Assembly: GCF_947378715.1 (NCBI RefSeq)
Contig: NZ_CANCLE010000073.1
Location: 1 to 18,858 of the forward strand
Length of the DNA: 18,858 nucleotides
Direction of reading: 5' to 3'
From: Phenylobacterium aquaticum
Lineage (GTDB): Bacteria > Pseudomonadota > Alphaproteobacteria > Caulobacterales > Caulobacteraceae
Position 1 is the first letter of the stretch. Each line of letters begins with the position of its first letter. Made by a program: the position numbers and the translations under genes. Of the stretch, positions 1-6,868 are shown piece after piece. The notes beneath the pieces were generated by a model. It searched no databases. It was not told where the DNA came from and saw only the letters and a program-made list of their open reading frames with translations.

Positions 1-254
1 CCATTGCCGACGAACACCTGGTCGGCGTCCAGGCCGTGATAGGCGGCGATGGCCTCGCGGAGCGCGGTCGAGGCGGGGTCGGGATAGAGCCGCAGGGTGT
101 CGGCCGCCTCGGCGGCGATGGCCGTCAACACGGCGGGTGGGGGACCGTAGGGGCTCTCATTGGTATTGAGCTTGGTCAGGCCAGCCAAGCGCGGCTGCTC
201 GCCCGGAACATAGGGCGAAAGCGCGTGGGTCAGGTCGCTCCAGAAGCGGCTCAT
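1..254 (-). CDS. hisC: Histidinol-phosphate aminotransferase-like protein, N-terminal part (cut by window edge)
   Basis: The minus-strand reading frame opens with ATG at 254 and stays open to the left edge, giving about 84 residues of the N-terminus. It begins MSRFWSDLTHALSPYVPGEQ and contains LNTNESPYGPP, RLYPDP and VFVGNG. These are the N-terminal signatures of PLP-dependent fold-type I aminotransferases of the HisC group, where the Asn-rich motif shapes the substrate pocket and the final GNG precedes the PLP phosphate-binding loop. HisC transfers an amino group to imidazole acetol phosphate in histidine synthesis. The PLP lysine lies outside the window, so a related aminotransferase with another substrate is possible. 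The gene diverges from the cupin gene, with 90 bp between the starts. Confidence 0.75.
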   Translation of the reverse strand, partial: MSRFWSDLTHALSPYVPGEQPRLAGLTKLNTNESPYGPPPAVLTAIAAEAADTLRLYPDPASTALREAIAAYHGLDADQVFVGN

Positions 255-344
255 GCTGGGGGTCCGTGTGGCGGGTTCGAGCTGTTTGGCGGCGGGGGCC
301 GTCGGATGCAAGATCACACTGCCAAGCCGCCACGGGAGCGCCCC

Positions 345-806
345 ATGCCGAAGATCGAGATGGACCAGGTCGAGTTGCGCGAGGGCTCCGGCTACGACCC
401 GCCCCTGGACGCGCCCTGCCAGGGTCTGAGGCGCTGGAAGCTGGGTCGCGCGGCGGGCCTGACCCAGTTCGGCGTCAATCTGATGCGCATCCCGCCCGGA
501 AGCTGGTCGAGCCAGCGCCACTGGCACCGGGCCGAGGACGAATTCATCTGGGTGGTCGAGGGCGAGGTGGTGCTGGTCACCGAGGCGGGAGAGGTGGTGC
601 TCAAGTCCGGAGACTGCGCGGGCTTCGCGGCGGGGGTTCCGGACGGCCACCATCTCCAGAACCGCGGCGATCGCGACGCCGTGGTGCTGGAGGTCGGCTC
701 ACGTCGGCCCGCCGAGGACGCCTGCTGGTATCCGGACCTGGGCTTTGGCTATGACGCCGCGGGTCGGATCGATCAGCCGTTCTTAGCTGAGCCTGGCGTC
801 ACGTAA
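345..806 (+). CDS. Small cupin-fold protein
   Basis: A 153-residue single-domain cupin. Cupin motif 1 lies at residues 52-73, with G52, H59, H61, E66 and G73 in the expected spacing. Motif 2 lies at 89-106, with P99, G101, H102/H103 and N106. The three histidines and E66 would hold one metal ion (Fe, Mn or Ni), so a metal site is probably intact. The ATG at 345 is preferred because GGGAG at 334-338 sits just upstream; an in-frame ATG at 306 would add 13 residues with no clear ribosome site. There is no signal peptide, so the protein is cytoplasmic. Cupins of this size have many roles (isomerases, dioxygenases, binding proteins) and the substrate cannot be told from the sequence. Confidence 0.8.
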   Translation: MPKIEMDQVELREGSGYDPPLDAPCQGLRRWKLGRAAGLTQFGVNLMRIPPGSWSSQRHWHRAEDEFIWVVEGEVVLVTEAGEVVLKSGDCAGFAAGVPDGHHLQNRGDRDAVVLEVGSRRPAEDACWYPDLGFGYDAAGRIDQPFLAEPGVT

Positions 807-898
807 CCCATCGACACGAGCCCCGACCTCGGCTTTGCTGCGCCGCCCTCGTTTGGGGGCCAAGACCACAGCCATTTTCGATTAGGGACCGATTTTAC

Positions 899-1303
899 AT
901 GCCCCGTATTCTGCCCGAACCCACGCCGGAGACCCGGCATTTCTGGGAGGGGTGCAAGGACGGCGAGCTGCGCCTGCAGCGTTGCGTCGATTGCGCCCAC
1001 AGCTATTTCCCGCCCCGCGCCTTCTGCCCCAAATGCGCCAGCCGCAACGTCGAGGTCTATAAGGCCTCGGGCAAGGGCTTCCTCTATTCCTACGTGATCA
1101 ACCACCGGCCCCACCCGGCCATGGGAACCGAGCCGCATTCGATCGCCGTGGTCGAACTGGCCGAAGGCCCGCGCCTGATGACCAACATCATCGGCTGCCC
1201 GCAGACGCCTGACGCCCTGCAACTCGATATGGCCGTGGAGGTCGTGTTCGAGAAGCAGAACGACGACATCTCGCTGCCCCTGTTCCAACCGGCGAAGGGC
1301 TGA
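899..1303 (+). CDS. Zn-ribbon/OB-fold (DUF35) acyl-CoA-binding partner protein
   Basis: A 134-residue protein with a short helical N-terminus, then a rubredoxin-like zinc ribbon with C29, C32, C43 and C46 (CVDC and CPKC). An OB-fold follows from about residue 55, including the typical SYVINHRPHP segment. This is the DUF35 architecture. From family knowledge, DUF35 proteins pair with thiolase-like enzymes or hydratases acting on acyl-CoA, as ChsH2 does with Ltp2 in steroid side-chain breakdown. The thiolase-like gene starts only 9 bp after this stop, which fits an obligate two-subunit complex. The upstream 92 bp probably carry the promoter, though I found no clear consensus. The start is the only sensible ATG, with a weak AGGGA upstream. 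Confidence 0.85.
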   Translation: MPRILPEPTPETRHFWEGCKDGELRLQRCVDCAHSYFPPRAFCPKCASRNVEVYKASGKGFLYSYVINHRPHPAMGTEPHSIAVVELAEGPRLMTNIIGCPQTPDALQLDMAVEVVFEKQNDDISLPLFQPAKG

Positions 1304-1312
1304 GGCGCGATC

Positions 1313-2455
1313 ATGCAACAGAAATCCGTCGCCATCGTGGGCGCTGCTGAAACCACGAAAATGGGCAAGATCCCGGACGTCTCGGTGATCGGCCTGCACG
1401 CCGACGCCGCGCTGAACGCCATGAAGGACGCTGGGCTCAAGCCCTCGGACATCGACGGCGTCGCCACCGCCGGCATCTCGCCCGTCGAGCTCGCCCACTA
1501 TCTGGGCATCACGCCCACCTATGCCGACGGCACCAGCGTCGGCGGCTGCTCCTTCATGCTGCACGTCCGCCACGCGGCGGCGGCCATCAATGCGGGCCTG
1601 GCCAAGACTATCCTGATCACCCACGGGGAATCGGGCCGCAGCCGGGTCGGCGCGGGCGGCTTCCCGCGCTCGCCGTCGAGCCTGATGGGCCAGTTCGAGC
1701 TGCCCTTTGGGGTCACCTCACCGCCGACCATGTTCACCATTCCGGTGCTTCGCTACATGAAGACCCATGGGGTGACTGAGGAGGACCTGGCCATGGTCGC
1801 CGTGGTCCAGCGGGAATGGGCGGCGCTCAATCCGCGCTCCAGCTTCAAGGACCCGATCACCGTCGACGACGTGCTCAATTCGCCGATGATCGCCTGGCCG
1901 TTCCGCATGCTGATGTGCTGCCTGGTCACCGACGGCGGCGGGGCGCTCATCCTGACCAGCGCTGACCGCGCCAAGGACTTCCCGAACAAGCCGGTCTATG
2001 TGCTGGGCACAGGCGAGAGCGTCGAGACCCCGCTGGTCAGCCAGATGGAGGACTTCAACAGCTCCAAGGCGTTCCGCGTCTCCGGCAAGAAGGCCTTCGA
2101 CGAGGCGGGCATCAAGCACGCCGATGTCGATCACCTGATGATCTATGACGCCTTCGCCCACCTGCCGCTCTACGGCCTGGAGGACCTGGGCTTCGTGAAG
2201 CCCGGGGAGGCCAAGGATTTCATCCGTGAGCGCAACACGGCGATCGGCGGCAAGCTGCCCTTGAACACCAATGGCGGCGGCCTCTCCTACATGCACTCGG
2301 GCATGTACGGGATGTACGCCCTGCAGGAGAGCGTGCGGCAGATGCGCGGCATCGCGCCGGCCCAGGTGAAGGACGCCAAGATCAGCGTCTGCCACGGCGT
2401 CGGCGGCATGTTCGCGGCCTCCGGCACGATCATCTTTTCAAACGAGTCACCGTGA
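1313..2455 (+). CDS. Thiolase-like lipid-transfer protein (SCP-x/Ltp type)
   Basis: A 380-residue thiolase-fold protein. The N-terminal half holds C79 in SVGGCSF, near the position of the thiolase nucleophile. The C-terminal half holds YDAF at 278-281, the glycine-rich stretch NGGGLSYMHSG around 320-330 with H328, and C360-H361-G362, equivalent to the thiolase C-x-G motif. This pattern, with a DUF35 gene directly upstream, matches the acetyl-CoA acetyltransferase or nonspecific lipid-transfer group. Some members are thiolases; Ltp2-like members are retro-aldolases that cut the last steroid side-chain carbons and rely on the DUF35 partner. Which reaction applies here is not decided. GAGGCG before the ATG is a usable ribosome site. 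A strong terminator follows 54 bp after the stop. Confidence 0.87.
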   Translation: MQQKSVAIVGAAETTKMGKIPDVSVIGLHADAALNAMKDAGLKPSDIDGVATAGISPVELAHYLGITPTYADGTSVGGCSFMLHVRHAAAAINAGLAKTILITHGESGRSRVGAGGFPRSPSSLMGQFELPFGVTSPPTMFTIPVLRYMKTHGVTEEDLAMVAVVQREWAALNPRSSFKDPITVDDVLNSPMIAWPFRMLMCCLVTDGGGALILTSADRAKDFPNKPVYVLGTGESVETPLVSQMEDFNSSKAFRVSGKKAFDEAGIKHADVDHLMIYDAFAHLPLYGLEDLGFVKPGEAKDFIRERNTAIGGKLPLNTNGGGLSYMHSGMYGMYALQESVRQMRGIAPAQVKDAKISVCHGVGGMFAASGTIIFSNESP

Positions 2456-2509
2456 TAATTGAATGACTTACCGCAGGCCGTGCTGCGCAGCATGACCTGC
2501 AGCAATCAG

Positions 2510-2542
2510 CGCCCTTTCCCGGACCCCGGGGGAGGGCGTTTT
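2510..2542 (+). terminator. Intrinsic terminator after the DUF35-thiolase pair
   Basis: The arms 2510-2522 and 2526-2538 pair over 13 positions, eleven Watson-Crick and two G-U, around the 3-nt loop ACC. Four T residues follow at 2539-2542. It lies between the thiolase stop (2455) and the next start (2582), so it closes the upstream transcription unit. Confidence 0.8.
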
Positions 2543-2581
2543 GCTAGGTTGAGACAGGCGTTCATCGCGGAGTCGCAAGCC

Positions 2582-4114
2582 ATGCTGAAGTTCCTGCCGG
2601 CCATTATCCTGGCCCTGATCGCCGCCAACATCGGGCAGACGGCGCGGGCCGCCGAGCGGGCCCCGGACCTGATCCTGCGCGGCGCCGTCGCGGCCGCCGA
2701 TCACCAGACCTATCGCGAGGTTCCGTTCAAGGTTCCGGCCGGGGTCACCCGCCTGACCCTCAGCTTCGACTATTCAGGCAAGGCGCAGCACACCACGATC
2801 GACCTCGGCCTGCGCGATCCCCAGCGGCTGCGCGGCTGGAGCGGGGGAAACAAGGCCCGGGTCACGGTGGCGGAGACCGACGCCACCCCGAGCTACCTGC
2901 CCGGCCCCTTGCCGGCCGGTGTCTGGCGTCTGGTGCTGGGCGTGCCCAATATCCGCAAGACCGAGACGGCGACCTATCAGGCGAACATCTGGTTCGATCG
3001 GGGACCTGAGCCCTTCGCCGGCTTCGCGGCCGCCGCGATCAATCCGGCCCCCGGCTGGTATCGCGGCGACCTGCACATGCACTCAGGCCATTCCGACGGG
3101 GCGTGCCTGTCGCGGCGCGGCGTCAAGGTCGCCTGCCCCGTGTTCCGCACCCTGGAGTCGGCCCGGGCGCGGGGGCTCGATTTCATCGCGGTCACCGACC
3201 ACAACGCCACGTCCCAGAGCGAGGCCTTGCGCGAACTGGCGCCCTATTTCGACGACCTGTTGCTGATCCCGGGGCGGGAGATCACCACCTTCCAGGGGCA
3301 CGCCAATGTGTTCGGACCGGTCGCGTCGCTGGATTTCCAGCTGGGCTCGGCCCGCGCGCCGGATCTGGCCGCGATCCTCGACGAGGTCGAGGCGGCCCAT
3401 GGCCTGATCTCCATCAATCATCCGGCCATGCCCTCGGGCGAGGCCTGCATGGGCTGCGGCTGGACGGCGCCCAATACGCCCTTCGCCCGGTTCGCCGCGA
3501 TCGAGGCGGTGAATGGCGGCGCCCTGCTGGTCGCAGGGCGGGCCGATGGACCGTTGTCGGGAATTCCGTTCTGGGAAGCGCGGCTGTACTCAGGCCAAAG
3601 GATCACCGCCATCGGCGGATCGGACAATCATGACGCCGGCCTCGATGCCGTGCGCGCCTCGGCCATCGGCGTTCCGACCACGGTGGTTCACGCCCAGGCC
3701 CTGGATCAGACCTCGATCCTGGCGGCGATCCGCGCCGGCCACGTCTTCATCGATGTGGAGGGATCTCGCGACCGCCTGCTGGAGGTCGAGGCGACCGCCG
3801 GCGCCGCCCGGGCCGAGATGGGCGACGTGCTGGCGGTGGGCGCGGGGCCGCCGGCGCGGATCGGAGTGCACGTCGTGGGGGTTCCGGGCGGGAGGTTGGT
3901 GGCCTCCGGGGACGGAGCCGCCCTGATCCAGGCGGTGGGCGGCGACCGGCCCCTGGACGGCCCGGACACCCGCCGCGACTTCATCCTGGCCGCCGATGGC
4001 GCGGTTCATTGGCTGAGGTTCGACGTCCGTGACGCCGCCGGAAAGCTGCTGTTGCTGGGCAACCCGATCTATCTTCGACCGGCGGGTCCCGACGGGCCGC
4101 CCCATCGCCCATGA
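2582..4114 (+). CDS. Exported PHP-domain metallohydrolase, CehA/McbA-like
   Basis: A 510-residue protein. Residues 1-23 form a signal peptide (Lys, hydrophobic core, ARA end), so it is probably periplasmic or secreted. Residues 25-140 look like a beta-rich accessory domain. The PHP metal-binding domain follows: DLHMHSGHSDG at 163-173 (H165, H167), TDHN at 205-208, GREIT with E233, GHANVF with H240, NHP with H280, and GSDNHD at 346-351 (D348, H350). All usual metal ligands appear present. A beta-rich tail fills the C-terminus. PHP enzymes hydrolyse phosphoesters or, in the CehA/McbA branch, amide or carbamate-like bonds; the substrate is unknown. I chose the ATG at 2582 because the signal peptide starts there and GGAG lies upstream; the earlier in-frame TTG at 2459 precedes the terminator. 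Confidence 0.83.
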   Translation: MLKFLPAIILALIAANIGQTARAAERAPDLILRGAVAAADHQTYREVPFKVPAGVTRLTLSFDYSGKAQHTTIDLGLRDPQRLRGWSGGNKARVTVAETDATPSYLPGPLPAGVWRLVLGVPNIRKTETATYQANIWFDRGPEPFAGFAAAAINPAPGWYRGDLHMHSGHSDGACLSRRGVKVACPVFRTLESARARGLDFIAVTDHNATSQSEALRELAPYFDDLLLIPGREITTFQGHANVFGPVASLDFQLGSARAPDLAAILDEVEAAHGLISINHPAMPSGEACMGCGWTAPNTPFARFAAIEAVNGGALLVAGRADGPLSGIPFWEARLYSGQRITAIGGSDNHDAGLDAVRASAIGVPTTVVHAQALDQTSILAAIRAGHVFIDVEGSRDRLLEVEATAGAARAEMGDVLAVGAGPPARIGVHVVGVPGGRLVASGDGAALIQAVGGDRPLDGPDTRRDFILAADGAVHWLRFDVRDAAGKLLLLGNPIYLRPAGPDGPPHRP

Positions 4115-4122
4115 TGGGCGGC
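4096..4122 (+). terminator. Hairpin over the stop codon of the PHP gene (possible terminator)
   Basis: Arm 4096-4106 pairs with 4113-4122 over ten base pairs with one bulged C, around the loop GCCCAT. The hairpin spans the TGA stop at 4112-4114. No T-run follows, so it may be a weak or Rho-assisted terminator or only an mRNA-stabilising structure. Confidence 0.35.
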
Positions 4123-4273
4123 TGCGACACCGTCGTTCGCCCAAAAAGAATGTCTTATTAACGCTCATTGGCGATGTTGACGGAGAGTCAAACGGACCGG
4201 TCGCGGCATGGGTCGCGGCGGTCTGGGATTGGGGTTCAGCCGCCGGTGCGCGCCGCGGCGCCTTGGAGCGAAC

Positions 4274-4876
4274 ATGGGGCTTAATCCGGAATCGAGAGCC
4301 CGATTCAATCTGCAGCGCGCGTCCGTCCTGATCCTGGACACGAACGCGATGGGGATGAGCATCCTCGTGCAGATCCTGACGGGGTTCGGCGCCAAGACCG
4401 TCCACCGCTGCGAGAGCGTGGCGGAGGCCGAGGTCGTGGTCCAGAAGAACGAGATCGACCTGATGGTGGTCGATTCGCTCGGGGCGGATGGCGCGGGCTA
4501 TGAGTTCATCCACTGGCTGCGGCGCAGCAAGATCCAGCCGAACTGTTTCGCCCCGGTCCTGCTGACCGCGGGGCACACCCCCAGCCGGGCGGTGAACAAG
4601 GCGCGTGACTGCGGCGCCCACTTCATTCTGGCCAAGCCGCTCACCCCGATCTCGGTGCTGGAGCGGATCCTTTGGATTTCCAAGGAAGGCCGCAGGTTCG
4701 TGGAGTGCGACAGCTATGTCGGCCCCGACCGGCGGTTCAAGAACGAGGGCGTTCCGGCCGGCATGGCCGGGCGACGCCGCGACGACCTGCCGTTGGAGGT
4801 GGGTGAAGCCACCATGCCCAACATGGACCAGGAGCTTATCGACGGCATGATGAAAACACGAAAGGTCAGCATATGA
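4274..4876 (+). CDS. Diverged CheYIII/Cle-like receiver protein (second copy)
   Basis: A 200-residue single-receiver protein that is clearly a paralogue of cheYIII at 5891-6487; a hand count over 188 ungapped positions gave about 46% identity. The receiver (about 15-135) keeps D22, phosphoacceptor D67 and K121-P122. However, A99 replaces the Ser/Thr switch residue (S97 in the paralogue); the nearby T98 is one place off. After the receiver comes a conserved tail with YVGPDRRFKN at 148-157 and GRRR at 166-169, like the arginine-containing extension of c-di-GMP-binding Cle proteins. It likely acts in the cytoplasm at the flagellar motor or another c-di-GMP target. The start at 4274 has GGAG upstream and matches the paralogue's N-terminus. 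The next gene overlaps by 4 nt, exactly as in cheYIII-cheE. Confidence 0.82.
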   Translation: MGLNPESRARFNLQRASVLILDTNAMGMSILVQILTGFGAKTVHRCESVAEAEVVVQKNEIDLMVVDSLGADGAGYEFIHWLRRSKIQPNCFAPVLLTAGHTPSRAVNKARDCGAHFILAKPLTPISVLERILWISKEGRRFVECDSYVGPDRRFKNEGVPAGMAGRRRDDLPLEVGEATMPNMDQELIDGMMKTRKVSI

Positions 4877-5364
4877 GCGGTCCCGTCACGATCCACGTGC
4901 CAGAGAACCGGCTGGCCAAGCTGCTGCGGACGCCGGGCGGCAAGCCGGTGGCCGAGGCCATGGCCGACGCCAAGCAGGGGCTGGAAGGTCTGCAGGGCGA
5001 CTGCATGGCGGATCTCGACAAGATGCTGGTCACCGCCGAGACGATCGTCGCCCGCGCCCAGGGACAGTTCGACCCCAAGGTCTCGGCGGAGCTCTATGCG
5101 ACGGTGAGCGCGGCGATCGGGGTGCCGACGGCCTGTGGTCTGGAGGCGGTCGACACGGCCCTGATCAGCCTGTCGGACCTGCTCGACTATCTGACCGAGA
5201 AGTCGATCTGGGATAACAACGCCGTGGCGGTGCATCTGCGCGCCGTGAAGCTGTTGCTGCGCACGGCCTCGACCAAGGATGGCGCCGGGACCCAGGCGAT
5301 TCTGGAGGGCCTGCGCCAGGTCAGCCAGCGCTTCGCCCGGCCGGACAGCTCGACGGCCGCTTGA
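4873..5364 (+). CDS. CheE-like helical protein (second copy)
   Basis: A 163-residue, probably all-helical cytoplasmic protein with no signal peptide or membrane segment. Its start overlaps the preceding receiver gene by 4 nt (ATGA), copying the cheYIII-cheE junction. Similarity to CheE (5442-5894) is weak overall but the layout agrees. Both have an N-terminal tail, a helix with LEG near a Gly/His-Cys, a segment LISLSDLLDYL (CheE: YSLCELSDRL), and AVHLRAVKLL (CheE: GVHVHALRLI) with a shared histidine. CheE itself has no settled biochemical role, so none is assigned here. The preserved pairing suggests the two products act with each other. The gene converges on cheE across a 77-bp gap holding a perfect hairpin. 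Confidence 0.72.
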   Translation: MSGPVTIHVPENRLAKLLRTPGGKPVAEAMADAKQGLEGLQGDCMADLDKMLVTAETIVARAQGQFDPKVSAELYATVSAAIGVPTACGLEAVDTALISLSDLLDYLTEKSIWDNNAVAVHLRAVKLLLRTASTKDGAGTQAILEGLRQVSQRFARPDSSTAA

Positions 5365-5404
5365 GACGCCGCGAAGATCTGGTTTCAGAATTCGAACGCT
5401 GTGC

Positions 5405-5429
5405 GACGGGCCGATGATTTCGGCCCGTC
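5405..5429. terminator. Perfect hairpin between convergent genes (probable two-way terminator)
   Basis: The arms 5405-5414 and 5420-5429 are perfect 10-bp inverted repeats around the loop TGATT. They lie between the convergent stops at 5364 and 5442. Neither side has a T-run, so termination by this structure alone is uncertain, but position and symmetry suit both transcription units. Confidence 0.55.
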
Positions 5430-5441
5430 CATCGCCGTGAC

Positions 5442-5894
5442 CTAGCCCGGGGTCATCCGGTCGGTGAGGGCCCAAAGGCCGTCGACCACTTCCTTCATCT
5501 CGGGCCCGACATTCTTGTCCTTGGACCAGATCAGGCGCAGGGCGTGGACGTGCACGCCGATCGACGCCCAGTCGTGGCGGTTGGTGGTGCGCAGGCGATC
5601 GGACAGTTCGCACAGGCTGTAGGCCGCGTCGCAGAGGATGCGCTGGTTGAACATGCCGGCGATGTCGAGCACGACGCTGCTCTCTTCATAGACCGTGTCG
5701 ACCGTGGCGGTCTTGGCCTGGCAGTGGCCTTCGAGCCGCTTGATCGAGGCGTCGAGGGCCTTGCGCGCGTCGCCGCCCAGGGCCGCCAGCTCGCGCATGG
5801 CGCGCTCATTGGCCATCTCGGCGGTCATGCCGCCGGGCTTGGCGGCCTTTTCTGACAGGCTGTACTTGACCTTGATGAATTGCGGCTCGCTCAC
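5442..5894 (-). CDS. cheE: Chemotaxis protein CheE
   Basis: A 150-residue, likely helical cytoplasmic protein and the last gene of the chemotaxis operon, in the position of Caulobacter cheE. Its ATG overlaps the cheYIII stop by 4 nt. Visible features are a basic N-terminus, a helix with RLEGHCQAK, then the paired helices YSLCELSDRL and GVHVHALRLI. I see no phosphatase DxxxQ motif, no receiver aspartate pocket and no HPt HxxKG motif. In Caulobacter the protein is assigned to chemotaxis by operon membership and, as far as I recall, lacks a defined biochemical activity. The tight coupling to cheYIII, repeated in the second copy at 4274-5364, suggests that it binds or modulates that receiver. The assignment rests mostly on synteny. 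Confidence 0.8.
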   Translation of the reverse strand: MSEPQFIKVKYSLSEKAAKPGGMTAEMANERAMRELAALGGDARKALDASIKRLEGHCQAKTATVDTVYEESSVVLDIAGMFNQRILCDAAYSLCELSDRLRTTNRHDWASIGVHVHALRLIWSKDKNVGPEMKEVVDGLWALTDRMTPG

Positions 5895-6487
5895 AGCGCC
5901 ACCCGAGACGGTTTCAGCAGCATGTCGATGTCGTTCTGATCCATGTTCGGGTCCGTGGCCGCGCCGATATTCCCGGACAGATCGCCCTTGCGGCGACCCT
6001 TGATGCCCAGCGGTGGCCCAAGATTCTTGAAGCGACGATCTGGGCCGACATAGTAGTCGGCCTTGACCATCTGGCGTTCGTCCTTGGCGACCCAGAAAAT
6101 GCGCTGCAGCAGCAGCTCGGGCGTGAAGGGTTTGGCGATGACGAAATTGGAGCCGGAGTCGCGGCTCTTCTCGACCGTGCTGCGGGCGGCGTGGCCGGAC
6201 AGCAGGATCACCGGGGTGAACTGGGCTTCCGGCTGGGATTCACGCCGCAGCCAGCGGATGAAATCATAGCCGTCCATGTCCGGCATGATCGAGTCCATGA
6301 TGATCAGGTCGAGTTCCTGGGTCTTGACGACATGCATCGCCTCCGCCCCGGACTTGCACTTGAACTGCTTGCGCACCCCAAAGCCCCGCACCATCCCGGT
6401 CAGGGCTTCAAGCGCGGTCGGGTTGCCGTCCGCGAGCAGGACGACGGACCGCTCAAGATTGATACGTATCTTTGGGTCCAACGCCAT
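5891..6487 (-). CDS. cheYIII: CheYIII (CleA-like) receiver with arginine-containing tail
   Basis: A 198-residue protein: receiver domain at about 13-135 and a 60-residue tail. The receiver keeps D20, phosphoacceptor D65, switch S97 and K119-P120, although the usual acidic pair is reduced to one Asp (LLADGNP). The tail has YYVGPDRRFKN at 145-155 and GRRK at 164-167, conserved in the second copy. From memory, the Caulobacter protein at this locus is CleA, one of the CheY-like c-di-GMP effectors that tune the flagellar motor, with arginines in the extension contacting c-di-GMP. The start lies 12 bp after the cheU stop. It is both a likely CheA phosphorylation target and a second-messenger effector; the latter is inferred from family knowledge. 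Confidence 0.85.
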   Translation of the reverse strand: MALDPKIRINLERSVVLLADGNPTALEALTGMVRGFGVRKQFKCKSGAEAMHVVKTQELDLIIMDSIMPDMDGYDFIRWLRRESQPEAQFTPVILLSGHAARSTVEKSRDSGSNFVIAKPFTPELLLQRIFWVAKDERQMVKADYYVGPDRRFKNLGPPLGIKGRRKGDLSGNIGAATDPNMDQNDIDMLLKPSRVAL

Positions 6488-6499
6488 GGCGAATGTCCG

Positions 6500-6868
6500 T
6501 CAGAAGAGGTCGAGGTCGCCGGACGCCTGGGCCGCGAAGGCTTCGCTTTCGCGAGTGGCCTTCGCCAGGCGCTTGGCCAGATCACCGAGGGTGACGCCGG
6601 CCACGGCGTCGGTCAGATCATAGTGCCCGCTCTCGGCTTGGGTGGAGAGCTTGCGGGTGAAGGTCGCCAAGGCCGCCAGGTGCTGGGTCAGCACATCCAG
6701 GGTCTGGGCCTCATGCAGGGCGATCTCCAGCGGCTCGCCGCGGCTGGCGCGCACCAGCTGGGTGACCAGCATCTCGAGGCGATCGCACAGCTCGCCGGCG
6801 TGCTCCAGTTCGGAGGCCAGTGAAGCGAGCACCTCGGGGGTGTAGGCGGGCGCGGCGGACTGAGACAT
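6500..6868 (-). CDS. cheU: CheU, candidate CheZ-like CheY phosphatase
   Basis: A 122-residue all-helical cytoplasmic protein in the Caulobacter cheU position. A long amphipathic helix holds TLDVLTQHL, with D58 and Q62 forming a DxxxQ motif; CheZ uses D143 and Q147 in the same spacing to dephosphorylate CheY. The last residues are SGDLDLF, an acidic-hydrophobic end with terminal Phe, resembling the CheZ tail that docks on CheY-P (ending in LGF). CheT of Sinorhizobium, recently described as a phosphatase, is also a small operon-encoded protein of this kind. Start: the ATG at 6868 shares one nt with the cheD stop (TGATG); a TTG one codon earlier is less likely. The phosphatase role is inferred from motifs. 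Confidence 0.75.
   Translation of the reverse strand: MSQSAAPAYTPEVLASLASELEHAGELCDRLEMLVTQLVRASRGEPLEIALHEAQTLDVLTQHLAALATFTRKLSTQAESGHYDLTDAVAGVTLGDLAKRLAKATRESEAFAAQASGDLDLF

Noticed and set aside
773..1624. 283-codon minus-strand frame across the DUF35 and thiolase genes
   Set aside because: Shadow of two well-supported plus-strand genes; Gly/Arg/Asp/His-rich with no domain.
4208..4273. 22-residue N-terminal extension of the second receiver copy
   Set aside because: Arg/Gly-rich, absent from the paralogue, and the ATG at 4274 has a ribosome site.
4115..4273. Sigma-54 or CtrA promoter before the second receiver copy
   Set aside because: TTGGCGATGTTGAC and TTAACGCTCATT were examined, but spacing and bases do not fit the -24/-12 or the TTAA-N7-TTAA pattern.
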